64,000 bases of DNA. Source: Flavobacterium psychrolimnae (GTDB lineage Bacteria; Bacteroidota; Bacteroidia; Flavobacteriales; Flavobacteriaceae). Both the position numbers and the translations under genes were made by a program. Location: positions 1 to 64,000 of the forward strand of contig NZ_QNUX01000014.1 in the NCBI RefSeq assembly GCF_003312425.1. Direction: 5' to 3'. The notes under the pieces are model-generated. The model was not told the origin of the DNA. It made no database searches and saw nothing but the letters and a program-made list of their open reading frames with translations. Positions within the stretch are counted from its first letter, which is position 1, and the number at the start of each line of letters is the position of its first letter. This document shows, in pieces, positions 27,022 through 36,807 of this stretch.

Positions 27022-28329
27022 ATGAAAAAGATAACAGTTAGACTCACACTTGTTTTTTTGATTTCTTTGGGAATCGGTTGTCGCTCCCTAAAGAATAAAA
27101 ACAAATATTTCGATACAAAAGAAAAGGAAGTTTACATCGATTCAATGATGAATAATGCGCTGGAAAAAGGATTTTTTCCGGGAGCTCAGATTGTAGTGGG
27201 GAGTAAAGATTCTGTTTTTATATTAAAAAATTATGGCTATCATGACACCTCAAAAAAGCAATTAGTAAAAACAGATAATGTATATGATTTGGCTTCTATG
27301 TCTAAAGTTTTAGGAGCCACCCTTGTAGCAATGCGTTTGGTTGCCGAGGATAAAATAAATTTGAAAGATAAATTAGGAGAGGTAGTCGCTGTTTACAAAA
27401 ATACGGCTATTGCCGATTTAACCCTTTTTGAATTACTAACCCATACTAGTGGACTAAAATCTGGGATTTCTTTTTATCAAAGCTTGCTGTCTACAACCGA
27501 TGGGTCACCTTTGTTAAGCAATCAACAATCGGCTGGTTATCCTAATTCATTTGATGTTATGTATGTAAATAAAAACATTGTTTACGATACAAAATACCTT
27601 GTTTTTGAACCAAAGGAGAATTATGTTCAGATTTATAAAAATATGTGGTTAAATCCTGAGTTTTATAAAACGGTTTATGGAAGAGTAGCTTTGGCTAATA
27701 CCAATCCTCGTGGCAACTACTTGTATAGTGATTTGAATTTGATTCTTGTACAACAAATGATGGAGGCAAAAACTGGTATAACACTGGATCAACTGGCGAA
27801 AGAAATTTATAGCGAATTAGGCATTTCAAAAATTGGATACAATCCGTTGAAATGGACTTCTGAGGAAAATGTAATACCCACCGAAATTGACAATTTTTTT
27901 AGAAAAGATACCATTAAGGGATTTGTACACGATGAGGCTGCTGCCATTTTAGGAGGAGTTTCTGGAAACGCTGGCTTATTTGCTAACGCAGCATCCATCT
28001 CGGTAATTTGTCAGTTGTTACTAAACAATGGGAAGTATCAGGGAAAACAAATTCTAAAAGCAAAGGTTGTTGCAGCGTTTACAAAATCACCCCTTGCCAA
28101 AAAAGGAATTTATCGTGGGCTTGGTTTTGATAAACGAAAACCTGATGCCTTTTATAAAAAAAGTGATTTTGGGCATACGGGTTATACAGGGACTTTTTTC
28201 TTTTTGGATTCCAATAACAATAAGTTTTTGATTATTCTTACCAATCGTGTAAATCCTTCTCGAACTAACATACTTCTGTATAAAGATAATTTTTTCCAAA
28301 AAATTTGGAAACAAATAAACAATTACTAG
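27022..28329 (+). CDS. Serine beta-lactamase-fold hydrolase, AmiE-like
   Basis: A 435-residue exported protein with a hydrophobic N-terminus and a weak lipobox cysteine at residue 20. The class-C beta-lactamase fold is marked by SxxK (S92/K95, in YDLASMSKVLG), a YSDL motif in YLYSDLNLILVQQ and GHTGYTG near the C-terminus. It is closely similar in motif order to the second domain of the GH3 fusion at 5328-8327 (for example GFVHDEAAA here and GYVHDMAAA there). It could be an N-acetylmuramoyl-L-alanine amidase or a D-aminoacyl esterase. Adjacency to GH20 suits muropeptide trimming. Resistance to beta-lactams is unlikely. Confidence 0.85.
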   Translation: MKKITVRLTLVFLISLGIGCRSLKNKNKYFDTKEKEVYIDSMMNNALEKGFFPGAQIVVGSKDSVFILKNYGYHDTSKKQLVKTDNVYDLASMSKVLGATLVAMRLVAEDKINLKDKLGEVVAVYKNTAIADLTLFELLTHTSGLKSGISFYQSLLSTTDGSPLLSNQQSAGYPNSFDVMYVNKNIVYDTKYLVFEPKENYVQIYKNMWLNPEFYKTVYGRVALANTNPRGNYLYSDLNLILVQQMMEAKTGITLDQLAKEIYSELGISKIGYNPLKWTSEENVIPTEIDNFFRKDTIKGFVHDEAAAILGGVSGNAGLFANAASISVICQLLLNNGKYQGKQILKAKVVAAFTKSPLAKKGIYRGLGFDKRKPDAFYKKSDFGHTGYTGTFFFLDSNNNKFLIILTNRVNPSRTNILLYKDNFFQKIWKQINNY

Positions 28330-28750
28330 AAATATAAATCTCCTTTTTTTACTACTTAATTTTATCACTTCACAGATTTAATATTGATCTGAATTTATTC
28401 TTTTTAGTTCTAATAATTTCGAAAAAAAAAGGTTTTAATCTTCAATTTTTCAAGTTGGTATGCTAATACCTTTGTTAAGTGTTAAAAAAGGCTTTAAAAG
28501 TGACCCTTCCGAAACAATTTTCGAACCACTTTTTAGATGATTTGAAGCTTTTGAGAATGTTATCATTTGTTGATTCAAACTAACTATCCCATTAAGTTTA
28601 TTCTTAACCCTAGATCCACTTCAACTTAGCATATTCAATTTCCATAAAAATGTCTATTAACAATTCTATAACAATATCGTGTCGATTTGATGGTATTGAA
28701 AACTAGGGGTATTTCTATTATTTTGACTCCTATTAGTAAAGAGAATTTTT
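28330..28750. other. Intergenic region upstream of the FecR gene
   Basis: About 420 AT-rich bases with no credible frame, no strong hairpin and no exact TAnnTTTG box. It must hold the promoter for the fecR-sigma-susC series. The closest TTG-plus-TATTATTTTG arrangement, just before 28730, is off consensus by a base. Confidence 0.4.
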
Positions 28751-29728
28751 ATGTCTAATGTAAGTCAGAAGGAAAAAAAATGTGTGAGGTACCTTGCCAA
28801 TGAAATGACAAAAGCAGAACGATCTGTATTTGAAATCGAATTGTCTTTAGACGATAATTTATTTGCTGCTTTTGAAAATTTTCAAAAAATTTGGATTAGT
28901 TATCCCAATAATGAATTACCAAATCAAACTATTTGTTTTGAAGAAATTCTTGCTAGATCGAGGAAATCAGAGAGAGTTAAATCTGTAAAATTTTCCATAA
29001 AAAGAAAGGCAGTTCTTTCTACAGCATTCCTAGTGGTTTTTTGTTTAGGTTTTTATTTCATCGGAAACACACAATCTGAATACACCAATCATAGAATTGC
29101 ACCAAAAGGACAGCGGCTTACTTTCATTTTACCGGATAGTAGTACTGTTACTTTAAATGCGGGCAGCGAAGTTAAATATTCAAGTGATTTTGGAGAACAA
29201 AGAAGTATTTGGTTGAAAGGAGAAGCTTTTTTTAAAGTTACGAAAAATATCAATTCTCCTTTTGTTGTCCAGACTAATGATTTTGATGTAAAGGTATTAG
29301 GAACAGAATTTAATGTTAATAGTACTACTATCAATCAAACTGTTTCTTTAGCAAAAGGAAAAGTAAATGTATTGCTTAAAGAGAGTAAGGATGAAATAAA
29401 TCTGGTGCCAAATGAAGAGTTAGTATGGAATTCTAAAACCAATTTAGTGATCAAGCGAAATTTTGATGTGAATAAGGTATCTGCATGGAAAGATAATATT
29501 CTCCTTTTAGATGATGAGAAATTTCAAGATGTACTTCCAAAGATTAATCAATTTTATGGAGTGAATTTTATTATCAAGGATTCTGCCATTGCTAATCAGC
29601 GTATAAAAGGTGCTTTTAAAAGCCAGACAATTGATGAATTTATAACTTCTTTAGAGTTTATTTCAGATGTAAGTATAAGAAAAACCATTCTAAATAACAT
29701 CGAAATAACCAAGTATCATGAAAATTAA
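28751..29728 (+). CDS. FecR-family anti-sigma factor
   Basis: A 325-residue inner-membrane regulator. Residues 1-80 are the cytoplasmic sigma-binding part, residues 86-105 a single transmembrane helix, and the rest the periplasmic FecR domain with the signature APKGQRLTFILPDSSTVTLN and GTEFNVNS blocks, plus a C-terminal secretin/TonB-short-N-like segment (DKFQDVLPKINQFYGVNF type). It receives a signal from the STN domain of the SusC protein encoded at 30403 and controls the ECF sigma factor. Unusually, fecR comes before the sigma gene and overlaps it by 11 bases, the reverse of the common order. Confidence 0.92.
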   Translation: MSNVSQKEKKCVRYLANEMTKAERSVFEIELSLDDNLFAAFENFQKIWISYPNNELPNQTICFEEILARSRKSERVKSVKFSIKRKAVLSTAFLVVFCLGFYFIGNTQSEYTNHRIAPKGQRLTFILPDSSTVTLNAGSEVKYSSDFGEQRSIWLKGEAFFKVTKNINSPFVVQTNDFDVKVLGTEFNVNSTTINQTVSLAKGKVNVLLKESKDEINLVPNEELVWNSKTNLVIKRNFDVNKVSAWKDNILLLDDEKFQDVLPKINQFYGVNFIIKDSAIANQRIKGAFKSQTIDEFITSLEFISDVSIRKTILNNIEITKYHEN

Positions 29729-30326
29729 CCAAACAAAAATGGGCAGTAGTGATTGTTTTTCAGACGATTATTTATTTCAGCAAATTCGAAATGGACAATA
29801 CGAGGCAATGGAACTTTTCTTTAATAGGTATTATACGCCTTTGTGTCGTTTTGGAATGAGTTATGAATCGAACTCTTGTCTTGTCGAAGAAAAAGTGGCT
29901 GATATTTTTATTCAGTTGTGGACCAATAGAAATATTCTTGATAAAATTAAAAACCCTAAATCTTATATCTATGTAATAGTGAAAAACAGTTTAAAAACAG
30001 CACGTAAATCAGAACAGTTTTACCAACAAATTGATGAAACTAAACCTATAAATTTTATGTTTTCGCCGAGTCGAGAACAAGAAATTATTGAAAATGAACA
30101 AAAAGAAATGAAAACCAATTTGATCCGTGAAATATTAGATATTATTCCTAAAAAATCACGTCAAGCTTTTGAACTCAGCAGAATTGACGGATTAAAATAC
30201 AAAGAAATTGCAGAAATTTTAAACGTCACACCTAAAACAGTGGAAAACCACATAGCACTCGCACTCAAGTATATTAGTAAAGCTCTGGAATCCTATAAAA
30301 AAGAAGGAGTTCTTAACTCTATTTAA
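29718..30326 (+). CDS. ECF-type RNA polymerase sigma factor (FecI-like)
   Basis: A 202-residue ECF sigma factor. Region 2 occupies about residues 25-95 (YLFQQIRNGQYEAMELFFNRYY through VADIFIQLWTNR). Region 4 occupies about 135-195 with the helix-turn-helix LKYKEIAEILNVTPKTVENHIALALKYI. The gene overlaps the end of fecR by 11 bases, which suggests translational coupling. It should direct transcription of the SusC/SusD genes immediately downstream when the cognate glycan is sensed. An alternative start at the second Met, MGSSDCF, is possible. Confidence 0.92.
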   Translation: MKINQTKMGSSDCFSDDYLFQQIRNGQYEAMELFFNRYYTPLCRFGMSYESNSCLVEEKVADIFIQLWTNRNILDKIKNPKSYIYVIVKNSLKTARKSEQFYQQIDETKPINFMFSPSREQEIIENEQKEMKTNLIREILDIIPKKSRQAFELSRIDGLKYKEIAEILNVTPKTVENHIALALKYISKALESYKKEGVLNSI

Positions 30327-30402
30327 ATAGTTGTAGAAAAAATCAACTTTTTTAAAATCAGCTTTAGTTTGTTAAAACAATCAATAAATAAACACACATA
30401 AA

Positions 30403-33400
30403 ATGAAACAAAAAATCATGTTAACGGCGTCCCTCTTGCTCCTGTTAGGTAATGGGATATCGTATTCGAATCCTTCAAAAATGACTGCTGTTGAAGTAAA
30501 TGTTGCTAAAAAAGAGAAAATCAATTTAAACCTAAAAGACGTTTCCATTAAGCAAACCTTTACGTTTATAGAACGACAAATAAACAGCAAATTTATCTAT
30601 AGGTCGGACCAAAATTTTCTTCAAAAGAAAATTTCTATTACAATAAATAACCAAGAGTTAAATCAAGTACTAGCCGTTTTGAAAACTAAAGTGAGTCTTG
30701 ATTTTAAGATTACTAAAAATGGAGTTTTAGTAAAAGAACTGATTGGGGTTACTACAAAAAGCGGTGTTAAAAAGGATCAACAAAATCGAAAAATCACTGG
30801 TGTAGTTTTAGACGAATCTAATTTGCCTATTCCTGGGGCTTCCGTTTTTGTAGCAGGTACCACGATAGCTGCAACAACTGATTTTGAAGGAAAATTTACG
30901 ATTAATGTTCCTGAAAATACAATGGTTTTATCAGTGAGTTATATCGGATTTGAGACTAAAATAATCAACATTGAAAACCAGACTGAAATTAAAGTAATGC
31001 TTTCTGAATCCGCTTCTCAATTAGACGAAGTTGTAGTTGTGGGTTATGGAACTGAGCAAAGACGAAATGTTACCGGTTCTGTATCGTCGGTAAAAATGAA
31101 AGAGATTGTGTCACAACCTAAAGCAAATGTGACCGAAATGCTGGAAGGTCGTTTGCCAGGGGTTCAAATCATGAGTGATAACAGCCCGGGAGGTGGATCT
31201 TCAATTCGTGTACGCGGTTTTAGTACAATTAACAACAATGATCCGTTAGTGATTATTGATGGAGTTCCTGCGTCGAATGGTTTAAATGGGATCAATCCAT
31301 CTGACATAGAAACTCTTCAAGTGTTAAAGGATGCTGCTTCGTCTTCAATTTATGGTTCACGAGCCGCAAATGGAGTTGTTGTTATAACTACTAAAAAAGG
31401 AGGCAAAAGTGGTAAAACTGAAATGCAATTTGATGGGTATTCCGGTGTTCAATCAGCCTTTAATTTACCTACAATGTTGAATGCACAGCAATATGGAGAT
31501 TTACTTTGGCAAGCCACAAAGAATGATGGTAAAGTTCCATCGAGTGGTATTTATGGCAATAACCCCGATTCCCCTACAATTCCTGCGTTTCTTAATGCTG
31601 GCAATACAATTCCTAGTGGTGATGTAAAATGGATTGATGAAATTATGCGACCTGCAGCGGTTCATTCTTATAATTTGTCCTTGTCAAAAGGAGATGAAAA
31701 TAGTCAACATGCTTTTACACTTGGCTATTTTAATCAGGAAGGAATTATAAAACACACTGGATTTGAGCGTTATTCGGCACGATTTAATTCTAGTTACAAG
31801 ATAAAAGATTTTCTGACTATTGGCGAAAACTTTACGGCTTCTTATTCGGAGCAAGTTGCAACTGGAACTAATAGCTCTCTGGGAAGTATTGTTTACAATG
31901 CCCTACAATTTCCTTCGATTGTTCCGGTGTATGATATAAACGGAAATTTTGCGGGAAACCCAATCAATGATATTTCGAATCCATTAGGAAGTTTAACGCG
32001 TGCCAAAGACAATATACAAAAACGGATTCAGGCTTTAGGAAATGTATTTGCCAGTGCAAAAATTAGTGATTTTACTTTTAAAACTTCTTTAGGATTGGAC
32101 TTTCAAAGTTTTAATTTCAGAGATTTCTCACCTGTTTATAATGAGATTCTTTCGCAAAACGTAAAAAATGCGTTAACTACTAGCAACAATTTTAATTATC
32201 AGCTTACGATCTCTAATACTTTAAATTATCAAAAGCAATTAGGTCAACACAATCTGGATCTGCTTTTAGGACAAGAAGCCATTAAATATTATTACGAAGG
32301 TTTTGGTGCTTCTCGTCAAAATTTCCTTTATGAAGATCCCAATTTCAGATATTTAAGTTACGGAACTGAAAATCAATTAAACACGGGGACTGCAAATGAA
32401 TGGGCTTTAAACTCCTATTTTGGTAGAGTAAATTACAATTTCAATCAGAAATATATTCTAAGTGCTACGGTGAGAAGAGATGGAACTTCAAGATTAGCCA
32501 ATAATAACTGGGGCACTTTTCCAGCAGTTTCTGCAGGATGGAGAGTAGATAAGGAAGAATTTTTTGATTTTGGAAATACGTTTACTTCCTTTTTACTTCG
32601 TGCCAGTTGGGGACAAACAGGAAACCAACAATTACCTTCGTATTCTACAGTTGATAGTTATTCCAACAACAATAATTACTCTGATTATGCCATTGGAGGT
32701 CAGAATGTGATTTCAACAGGATTAACACAAACGCGAGTTTCGAATGCAAATTTATCTTGGGAGACTACTACTCAGCAAACAATTGGCTTGGATCTTGGTT
32801 TTTTCAATAATAAATTGAATGTAACGGCAGAATATTACAACAAAGAGACCAATGATATTCTGGTCTATAATGTTATTCCATTAACCTATGGAGGTACAAA
32901 TGACGGACAGTGGATTAATGACGGACAAATGAAAAACCGTGGATTTGAATTGGATTTAAATTATGCCGATAAAATCAGTGATTTCTCTTATGATCTTGCT
33001 TTAAATTTGACGGGATACAAAAATGAATTGACTGCTTTGAATAGTGTGGCTTATTTAGGAATTCCTAGTTCGTCCTTGCATACTGTCAATTTTGGTCAGG
33101 AAATATCCAGAAGTGCCGTTGGACAGCCTATTGGATCTTTTTATGGATTTGTTTCGGAAGGTCTGTTTCGAAGTCAACAAGAAGTTACGGATTATGGAAT
33201 GCAGCCCAGTGCGCAAGCTGGAGATCTCAAATTTAAAGACATTAACGGTGACGGAGTAATCAATAGTAGTGACAGAACCTTTATAGGTTCTCCGCATCCA
33301 GATGTTATGTTAGGTTTTAATATCAATTTGAAATACAAACAGTTTGATATGGGAATGTTTTTTAATGGAAGTTTTGGAAACGATATTTACAATCTGACAA

Positions 33401-33804
33401 AATACAAAACTAATTTCTTCAATCAAGCGGCTTACAATAAAGACAGTACATTATTAGGTGCTTGGACGGTTGATAATCCTAATTCTTCTATTCCAAGATT
33501 GTCCTTAGATGATAGAAATAATAATATCCGACCTTCATCCTATTATGTTGAAGATGGTTCTTATTTTAAATTAAATAATTTACAGTTGGGGTATACTTTT
33601 AATCCAGATATTCTCGCTGGAATGAAATTGCGTTTGTATGGACAAGCGAGTAATGTATTTACTATTACTAAATATAGTGGTTTAACACCCCAAATAGGAT
33701 TACAGAGTTACACTTCAAGCAACCGAAATCTTGACATAGGTATCGATAGAGGAATTTATCCCACTTCACGAACATTTACTTTTGGTTGTAATTTAAACTT
33801 TTAA
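30403..33804 (+). CDS. SusC-family TonB-dependent transducer with STN signalling domain
   Basis: A 1133-residue outer-membrane importer. A signal peptide (about 1-22) is followed by an STN (secretin/TonB short N-terminal) domain at about 45-105, a carboxypeptidase-regulatory-like beta-sandwich at about 128-210, and the SusC plug (EVVVVGYGTEQRRNVTGSV, EGRLPGVQI, IIDGVPASNGLNGI, VLKDAASSSIYGSRAANGV). The barrel follows. The STN domain is the part that contacts FecR, so import is coupled to signalling through the fecR/sigma pair just upstream. The downstream susD gene starts 8 bases after the stop. Confidence 0.95.
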   Translation: MKQKIMLTASLLLLLGNGISYSNPSKMTAVEVNVAKKEKINLNLKDVSIKQTFTFIERQINSKFIYRSDQNFLQKKISITINNQELNQVLAVLKTKVSLDFKITKNGVLVKELIGVTTKSGVKKDQQNRKITGVVLDESNLPIPGASVFVAGTTIAATTDFEGKFTINVPENTMVLSVSYIGFETKIINIENQTEIKVMLSESASQLDEVVVVGYGTEQRRNVTGSVSSVKMKEIVSQPKANVTEMLEGRLPGVQIMSDNSPGGGSSIRVRGFSTINNNDPLVIIDGVPASNGLNGINPSDIETLQVLKDAASSSIYGSRAANGVVVITTKKGGKSGKTEMQFDGYSGVQSAFNLPTMLNAQQYGDLLWQATKNDGKVPSSGIYGNNPDSPTIPAFLNAGNTIPSGDVKWIDEIMRPAAVHSYNLSLSKGDENSQHAFTLGYFNQEGIIKHTGFERYSARFNSSYKIKDFLTIGENFTASYSEQVATGTNSSLGSIVYNALQFPSIVPVYDINGNFAGNPINDISNPLGSLTRAKDNIQKRIQALGNVFASAKISDFTFKTSLGLDFQSFNFRDFSPVYNEILSQNVKNALTTSNNFNYQLTISNTLNYQKQLGQHNLDLLLGQEAIKYYYEGFGASRQNFLYEDPNFRYLSYGTENQLNTGTANEWALNSYFGRVNYNFNQKYILSATVRRDGTSRLANNNWGTFPAVSAGWRVDKEEFFDFGNTFTSFLLRASWGQTGNQQLPSYSTVDSYSNNNNYSDYAIGGQNVISTGLTQTRVSNANLSWETTTQQTIGLDLGFFNNKLNVTAEYYNKETNDILVYNVIPLTYGGTNDGQWINDGQMKNRGFELDLNYADKISDFSYDLALNLTGYKNELTALNSVAYLGIPSSSLHTVNFGQEISRSAVGQPIGSFYGFVSEGLFRSQQEVTDYGMQPSAQAGDLKFKDINGDGVINSSDRTFIGSPHPDVMLGFNINLKYKQFDMGMFFNGSFGNDIYNLTKYKTNFFNQAAYNKDSTLLGAWTVDNPNSSIPRLSLDDRNNNIRPSSYYVEDGSYFKLNNLQLGYTFNPDILAGMKLRLYGQASNVFTITKYSGLTPQIGLQSYTSSNRNLDIGIDRGIYPTSRTFTFGCNLNF

Positions 33805-33812
33805 ATTTAAAA

Positions 33813-35480
33813 ATGATGCGAATAAAAAACACAATAAAAATAGTAGCTTTTTTAGCTTTAGGACTTCAAATAAGTTCATGTTCTGATACATTTCTAGAGG
33901 AGGTTACCTATGGCGAGGTGGATCCATCTGAGATGACAAAGCCAGCTAATGTAGAACGCGCCATTATATCCGCTTACAGCGTTTTAAACGGACAAATTGA
34001 CGGAGCCACAAACGCTCTTAATTCTCCAAGTTCGAATTGGAGTTTTGGAGATGTCACCTCGGACGATAGTTACAAAGGCGGAGGCGGAACTGGAGATCAG
34101 AACAACATTCACCAAATGGAAATTTACAATGCGAACTCAACGACGCTTGATATAGAACGCAAATGGGTGGCACTTTATGAAGGCGTGAAACGTGCAAATG
34201 AAGCTATGCGATTATTAAATGCCTCTGCAGATTTTGAAGCCAGTTTAAAATCCAAACGAATGGCAGAATTACGATTTTTGAGAGGTCATTTTTATTTTGA
34301 GTTGAAAAAGATATACAATCGTATTCCGTATATTGATGAAACGGCAGCTACAGTGGCTGATTATGCTAAATCAAATACGACTTTAAGCTCAGACGAATTG
34401 TGGACAAAAATCGAAGCTGATTTTCAATTGGCGTATGCTGATTTGCCGGCTACACAATCAGAATTAGGACGACCAACCAAGATTGCAGCTAAATCCTATT
34501 TGGCTAAATGTTATGTTTTTCAAAACAAATGGCAATTGGCTTATGATGCTACGACTGAAATAATGAATAGTAATTATGGCTTATTGGCTGATTTTCAACA
34601 AATATTTTTACCGGAAAATGACAACAATAAGGAAGTGATTTTTGCAATACAACTATCTGTAAAAGATGGCCAACCTAGTTCCTACAACGGTAGTATAGGA
34701 GATCGTTTGTCAGCACCTGGAGGCCCATTTTATTCTCAATATGGTTTCCATCGTCCGACACAGAATCTTGTAAATGCCTTTAAAACTGACGCTAACGGTT
34801 TGCCGTTAGAAAATAACATCAATGTTGTATCCAGTGATAATGTAGATCCACGTATTGATATCACGATAGGCCGTCCCGGAATTCCTTATAAAGATTTAGG
34901 TATTTTATACCAAGACAGCTGGGCGCGAGATTTGGCAACTTATGGCGCCTTTGCTCCTAAAAAGCGAATTGTTTCCGCTAAATCTGCTTTCCATGTTACC
35001 GTTTGGCCGTATGTAAATGCTCTAAATTATTATATTATTCGATATGCTGAGGTTGTTTTATGGAGAGCAGAAGCAGCAGTCGAAATTGGAAAAATTGATG
35101 AAGCTCGAACGTTAGTGAACCAAATTAGGAACCGTGCCGCAAACTCTCTTTATGTAAAAACGCTAGATGGAAGCGCAAATGCAGCGAATTACAATATTAA
35201 ACCATATACTGCTATTTGGACTGATAAAACTGCTGCAAAAGCAGCGGTGCATTTAGAAACCCGTCTGGAATTGGCTATGGAAGGTCACCGTTTCTTTAAT
35301 TTAGTTCGATGGGGAGAAGCAGATACAGTCATCAATACCTATCTCAACACAGAAAAAACGAGAAGAACCCACTTAACCAATGCCGTATTTACCAAAGGCA
35401 AAAACGAATATTTTCCAATACCACAACGTTATATTGACGCTTTGCCGGCGGGTACAGTAACCCAAAACAGTGGCTTTTAG
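33813..35480 (+). CDS. SusD/RagB-family outer-membrane lipoprotein
   Basis: A 555-residue lipoprotein (ISS-Cys23). It shows the TPR-like SusD helices (RMAELRFLRGHFYFELKKIYNRIPYI) and the C-terminal motif IRYAEVVLWRAEAAVEIGKIDEARTLVNQIRNRA followed by LELAMEGHRFFNLVRWGEA. It is the cell-surface glycan-capturing partner of the STN-type SusC. The cargo is presumably an alpha-mannose-containing glycan, judging from the GH92 gene downstream. A clear terminator hairpin follows. Confidence 0.94.
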   Translation: MMRIKNTIKIVAFLALGLQISSCSDTFLEEVTYGEVDPSEMTKPANVERAIISAYSVLNGQIDGATNALNSPSSNWSFGDVTSDDSYKGGGGTGDQNNIHQMEIYNANSTTLDIERKWVALYEGVKRANEAMRLLNASADFEASLKSKRMAELRFLRGHFYFELKKIYNRIPYIDETAATVADYAKSNTTLSSDELWTKIEADFQLAYADLPATQSELGRPTKIAAKSYLAKCYVFQNKWQLAYDATTEIMNSNYGLLADFQQIFLPENDNNKEVIFAIQLSVKDGQPSSYNGSIGDRLSAPGGPFYSQYGFHRPTQNLVNAFKTDANGLPLENNINVVSSDNVDPRIDITIGRPGIPYKDLGILYQDSWARDLATYGAFAPKKRIVSAKSAFHVTVWPYVNALNYYIIRYAEVVLWRAEAAVEIGKIDEARTLVNQIRNRAANSLYVKTLDGSANAANYNIKPYTAIWTDKTAAKAAVHLETRLELAMEGHRFFNLVRWGEADTVINTYLNTEKTRRTHLTNAVFTKGKNEYFPIPQRYIDALPAGTVTQNSGF

Positions 35481-35490
35481 AAATTAAACT

Positions 35491-35521
35491 AAATTGGGCA
35501 ATCGAAATGGTTGCCCAATTT
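35491..35521 (+). terminator. Terminator after susD
   Basis: AAATTGGGCAA (35491-35501) and TTGCCCAATTT (35511-35521) form a perfect 11-bp stem with a nine-base loop, followed by TTTATT. It separates the sensing/import genes from the DUF218 and GH92 genes. It probably lowers rather than abolishes read-through, because the next gene begins only 15 bases later. Confidence 0.8.
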
Positions 35522-35535
35522 TTTATTAAAAAAAG

Positions 35536-36798
35536 ATGAAAAGAATAATTTACATACTAATTGCGCTTGTATTTGTTTCAAGCTATAGCCAAAAAGGGAA
35601 TGGGTTTGAACTGGATTATTCCTCTTCTAAATCAGGTTCGTTGATTCAGGACAAGAATTTTTATTTGTTGACGGCTATTCAAAATGAAAAAGCCGTCACT
35701 GAATTAATGGAGAACAATGTTGTTTTCAAAACCATTTTTAAGAATCAGCAACAAGAGATTGGTTCCAAACTAAAGTCTTGCAAAGACAGTCTTTCCTGCT
35801 TGGTTAATGGGTATCAATTTAAGGAAAATGAACTCGTTAGTATTGAAGAGGAACTTCGGATTTTGATGAAAGATAAAAAGGAGTTGCAAAATTTTGTAAA
35901 AAACAATTTGCGTCCGTCTGGAAAATACGAGAATTTTAAAAACAGTACCGATACCGAATTGCTCGTAAAAGCATGGCAACTTTGTGCTCAAGGAATGAAT
36001 CGCATTATGAAGGTTTATGGTCTTGGCGAAAGGGCCCAATATGCAACAATAGATTCTGTTTCTTATGATGTTCAGTCTCAGTTTTATAAAGGTTCTGTTT
36101 TTATGTGGTCAGATTTTTTACATAATAAAAAGCCTAAAATAAATGCGTTGTTTTTTCAGGAAAGCCTGGATTTCAGTTTATCGCTTTTGTACATGAACCA
36201 TCGCGATGAGGTGGCTCGCTATGAACCTTTGGAGGAAAAGGAGAATAAAAAAGCAATTGCCCTTATAAAAAAAATCAATTTTAATGCTTTTGAGTATGCG
36301 TCTATTCTAATTTTGGGTAACGGTCCGGAAAATTATCAAGACCGATTGTCCGCTATTGGAAAATTAAACTTACAATTGGGAGTATTGGAATATGAAGCTA
36401 AGAAAGCCCCGTTAATTATTGTTTCTGGAGGTCATGCCCATCCTTTTAGAGCGGCGTATTGTGAGGCTATTGAAATGAAAAAAGAATTAATGAACATCTA
36501 CAATATTCCTGAAGAAAATATCCTGATTGATCCTTTTGCCCGGCATACCACAACCAATTTGCGCAATGCAACCAGATTGATGATTGAGTATAAAATGCCA
36601 CTTGACAAAAAAAGTATAGTCGTTACGAATGTGAGCCATAGCGACTATGTAGGAAATCCAAATTTTAATGCGCGTTGTATGGAGGAATTGGGTTATTTGC
36701 CAGCAATTATTTTAAAAAGACTAAATTCGACAGCATTAGAATTCCTTCCCAATGTGAATTCCTTGCATCAAAATCCAATTGATCCCTTAGATCCGTAA
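35536..36798 (+). CDS. Exported DUF218 (YdcF/SanA-like) domain protein
   Basis: A 420-residue protein with a signal peptide (MKRIIYILIALVFVSSYS). The C-terminal part (about 250-400) is a DUF218 domain: ASILILGNGPEN, PLIIVSGGHAHPFRAAYCEAIEMKKEL and ENILIDPFARHTTTNLRNA. The first 240 residues are helical and unassigned. DUF218 proteins (YdcF, ElyC, SanA) have unclear biochemistry and are linked to envelope integrity and cofactor binding. Here the gene abuts GH92 (stop and start adjoin) in a PUL, so a role in glycan processing at the envelope is possible but unproven. Confidence 0.8.
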   Translation: MKRIIYILIALVFVSSYSQKGNGFELDYSSSKSGSLIQDKNFYLLTAIQNEKAVTELMENNVVFKTIFKNQQQEIGSKLKSCKDSLSCLVNGYQFKENELVSIEEELRILMKDKKELQNFVKNNLRPSGKYENFKNSTDTELLVKAWQLCAQGMNRIMKVYGLGERAQYATIDSVSYDVQSQFYKGSVFMWSDFLHNKKPKINALFFQESLDFSLSLLYMNHRDEVARYEPLEEKENKKAIALIKKINFNAFEYASILILGNGPENYQDRLSAIGKLNLQLGVLEYEAKKAPLIIVSGGHAHPFRAAYCEAIEMKKELMNIYNIPEENILIDPFARHTTTNLRNATRLMIEYKMPLDKKSIVVTNVSHSDYVGNPNFNARCMEELGYLPAIILKRLNSTALEFLPNVNSLHQNPIDPLDP

Positions 36799-36807
36799 AT
36801 GTGTACC

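Noticed and set aside
27022..28329. Beta-lactam resistance gene
   Set aside because: Although it has a class-C-like fold with SxxK, the neighbours and its similarity to the GH3-fused domain point to cell-wall fragment processing.
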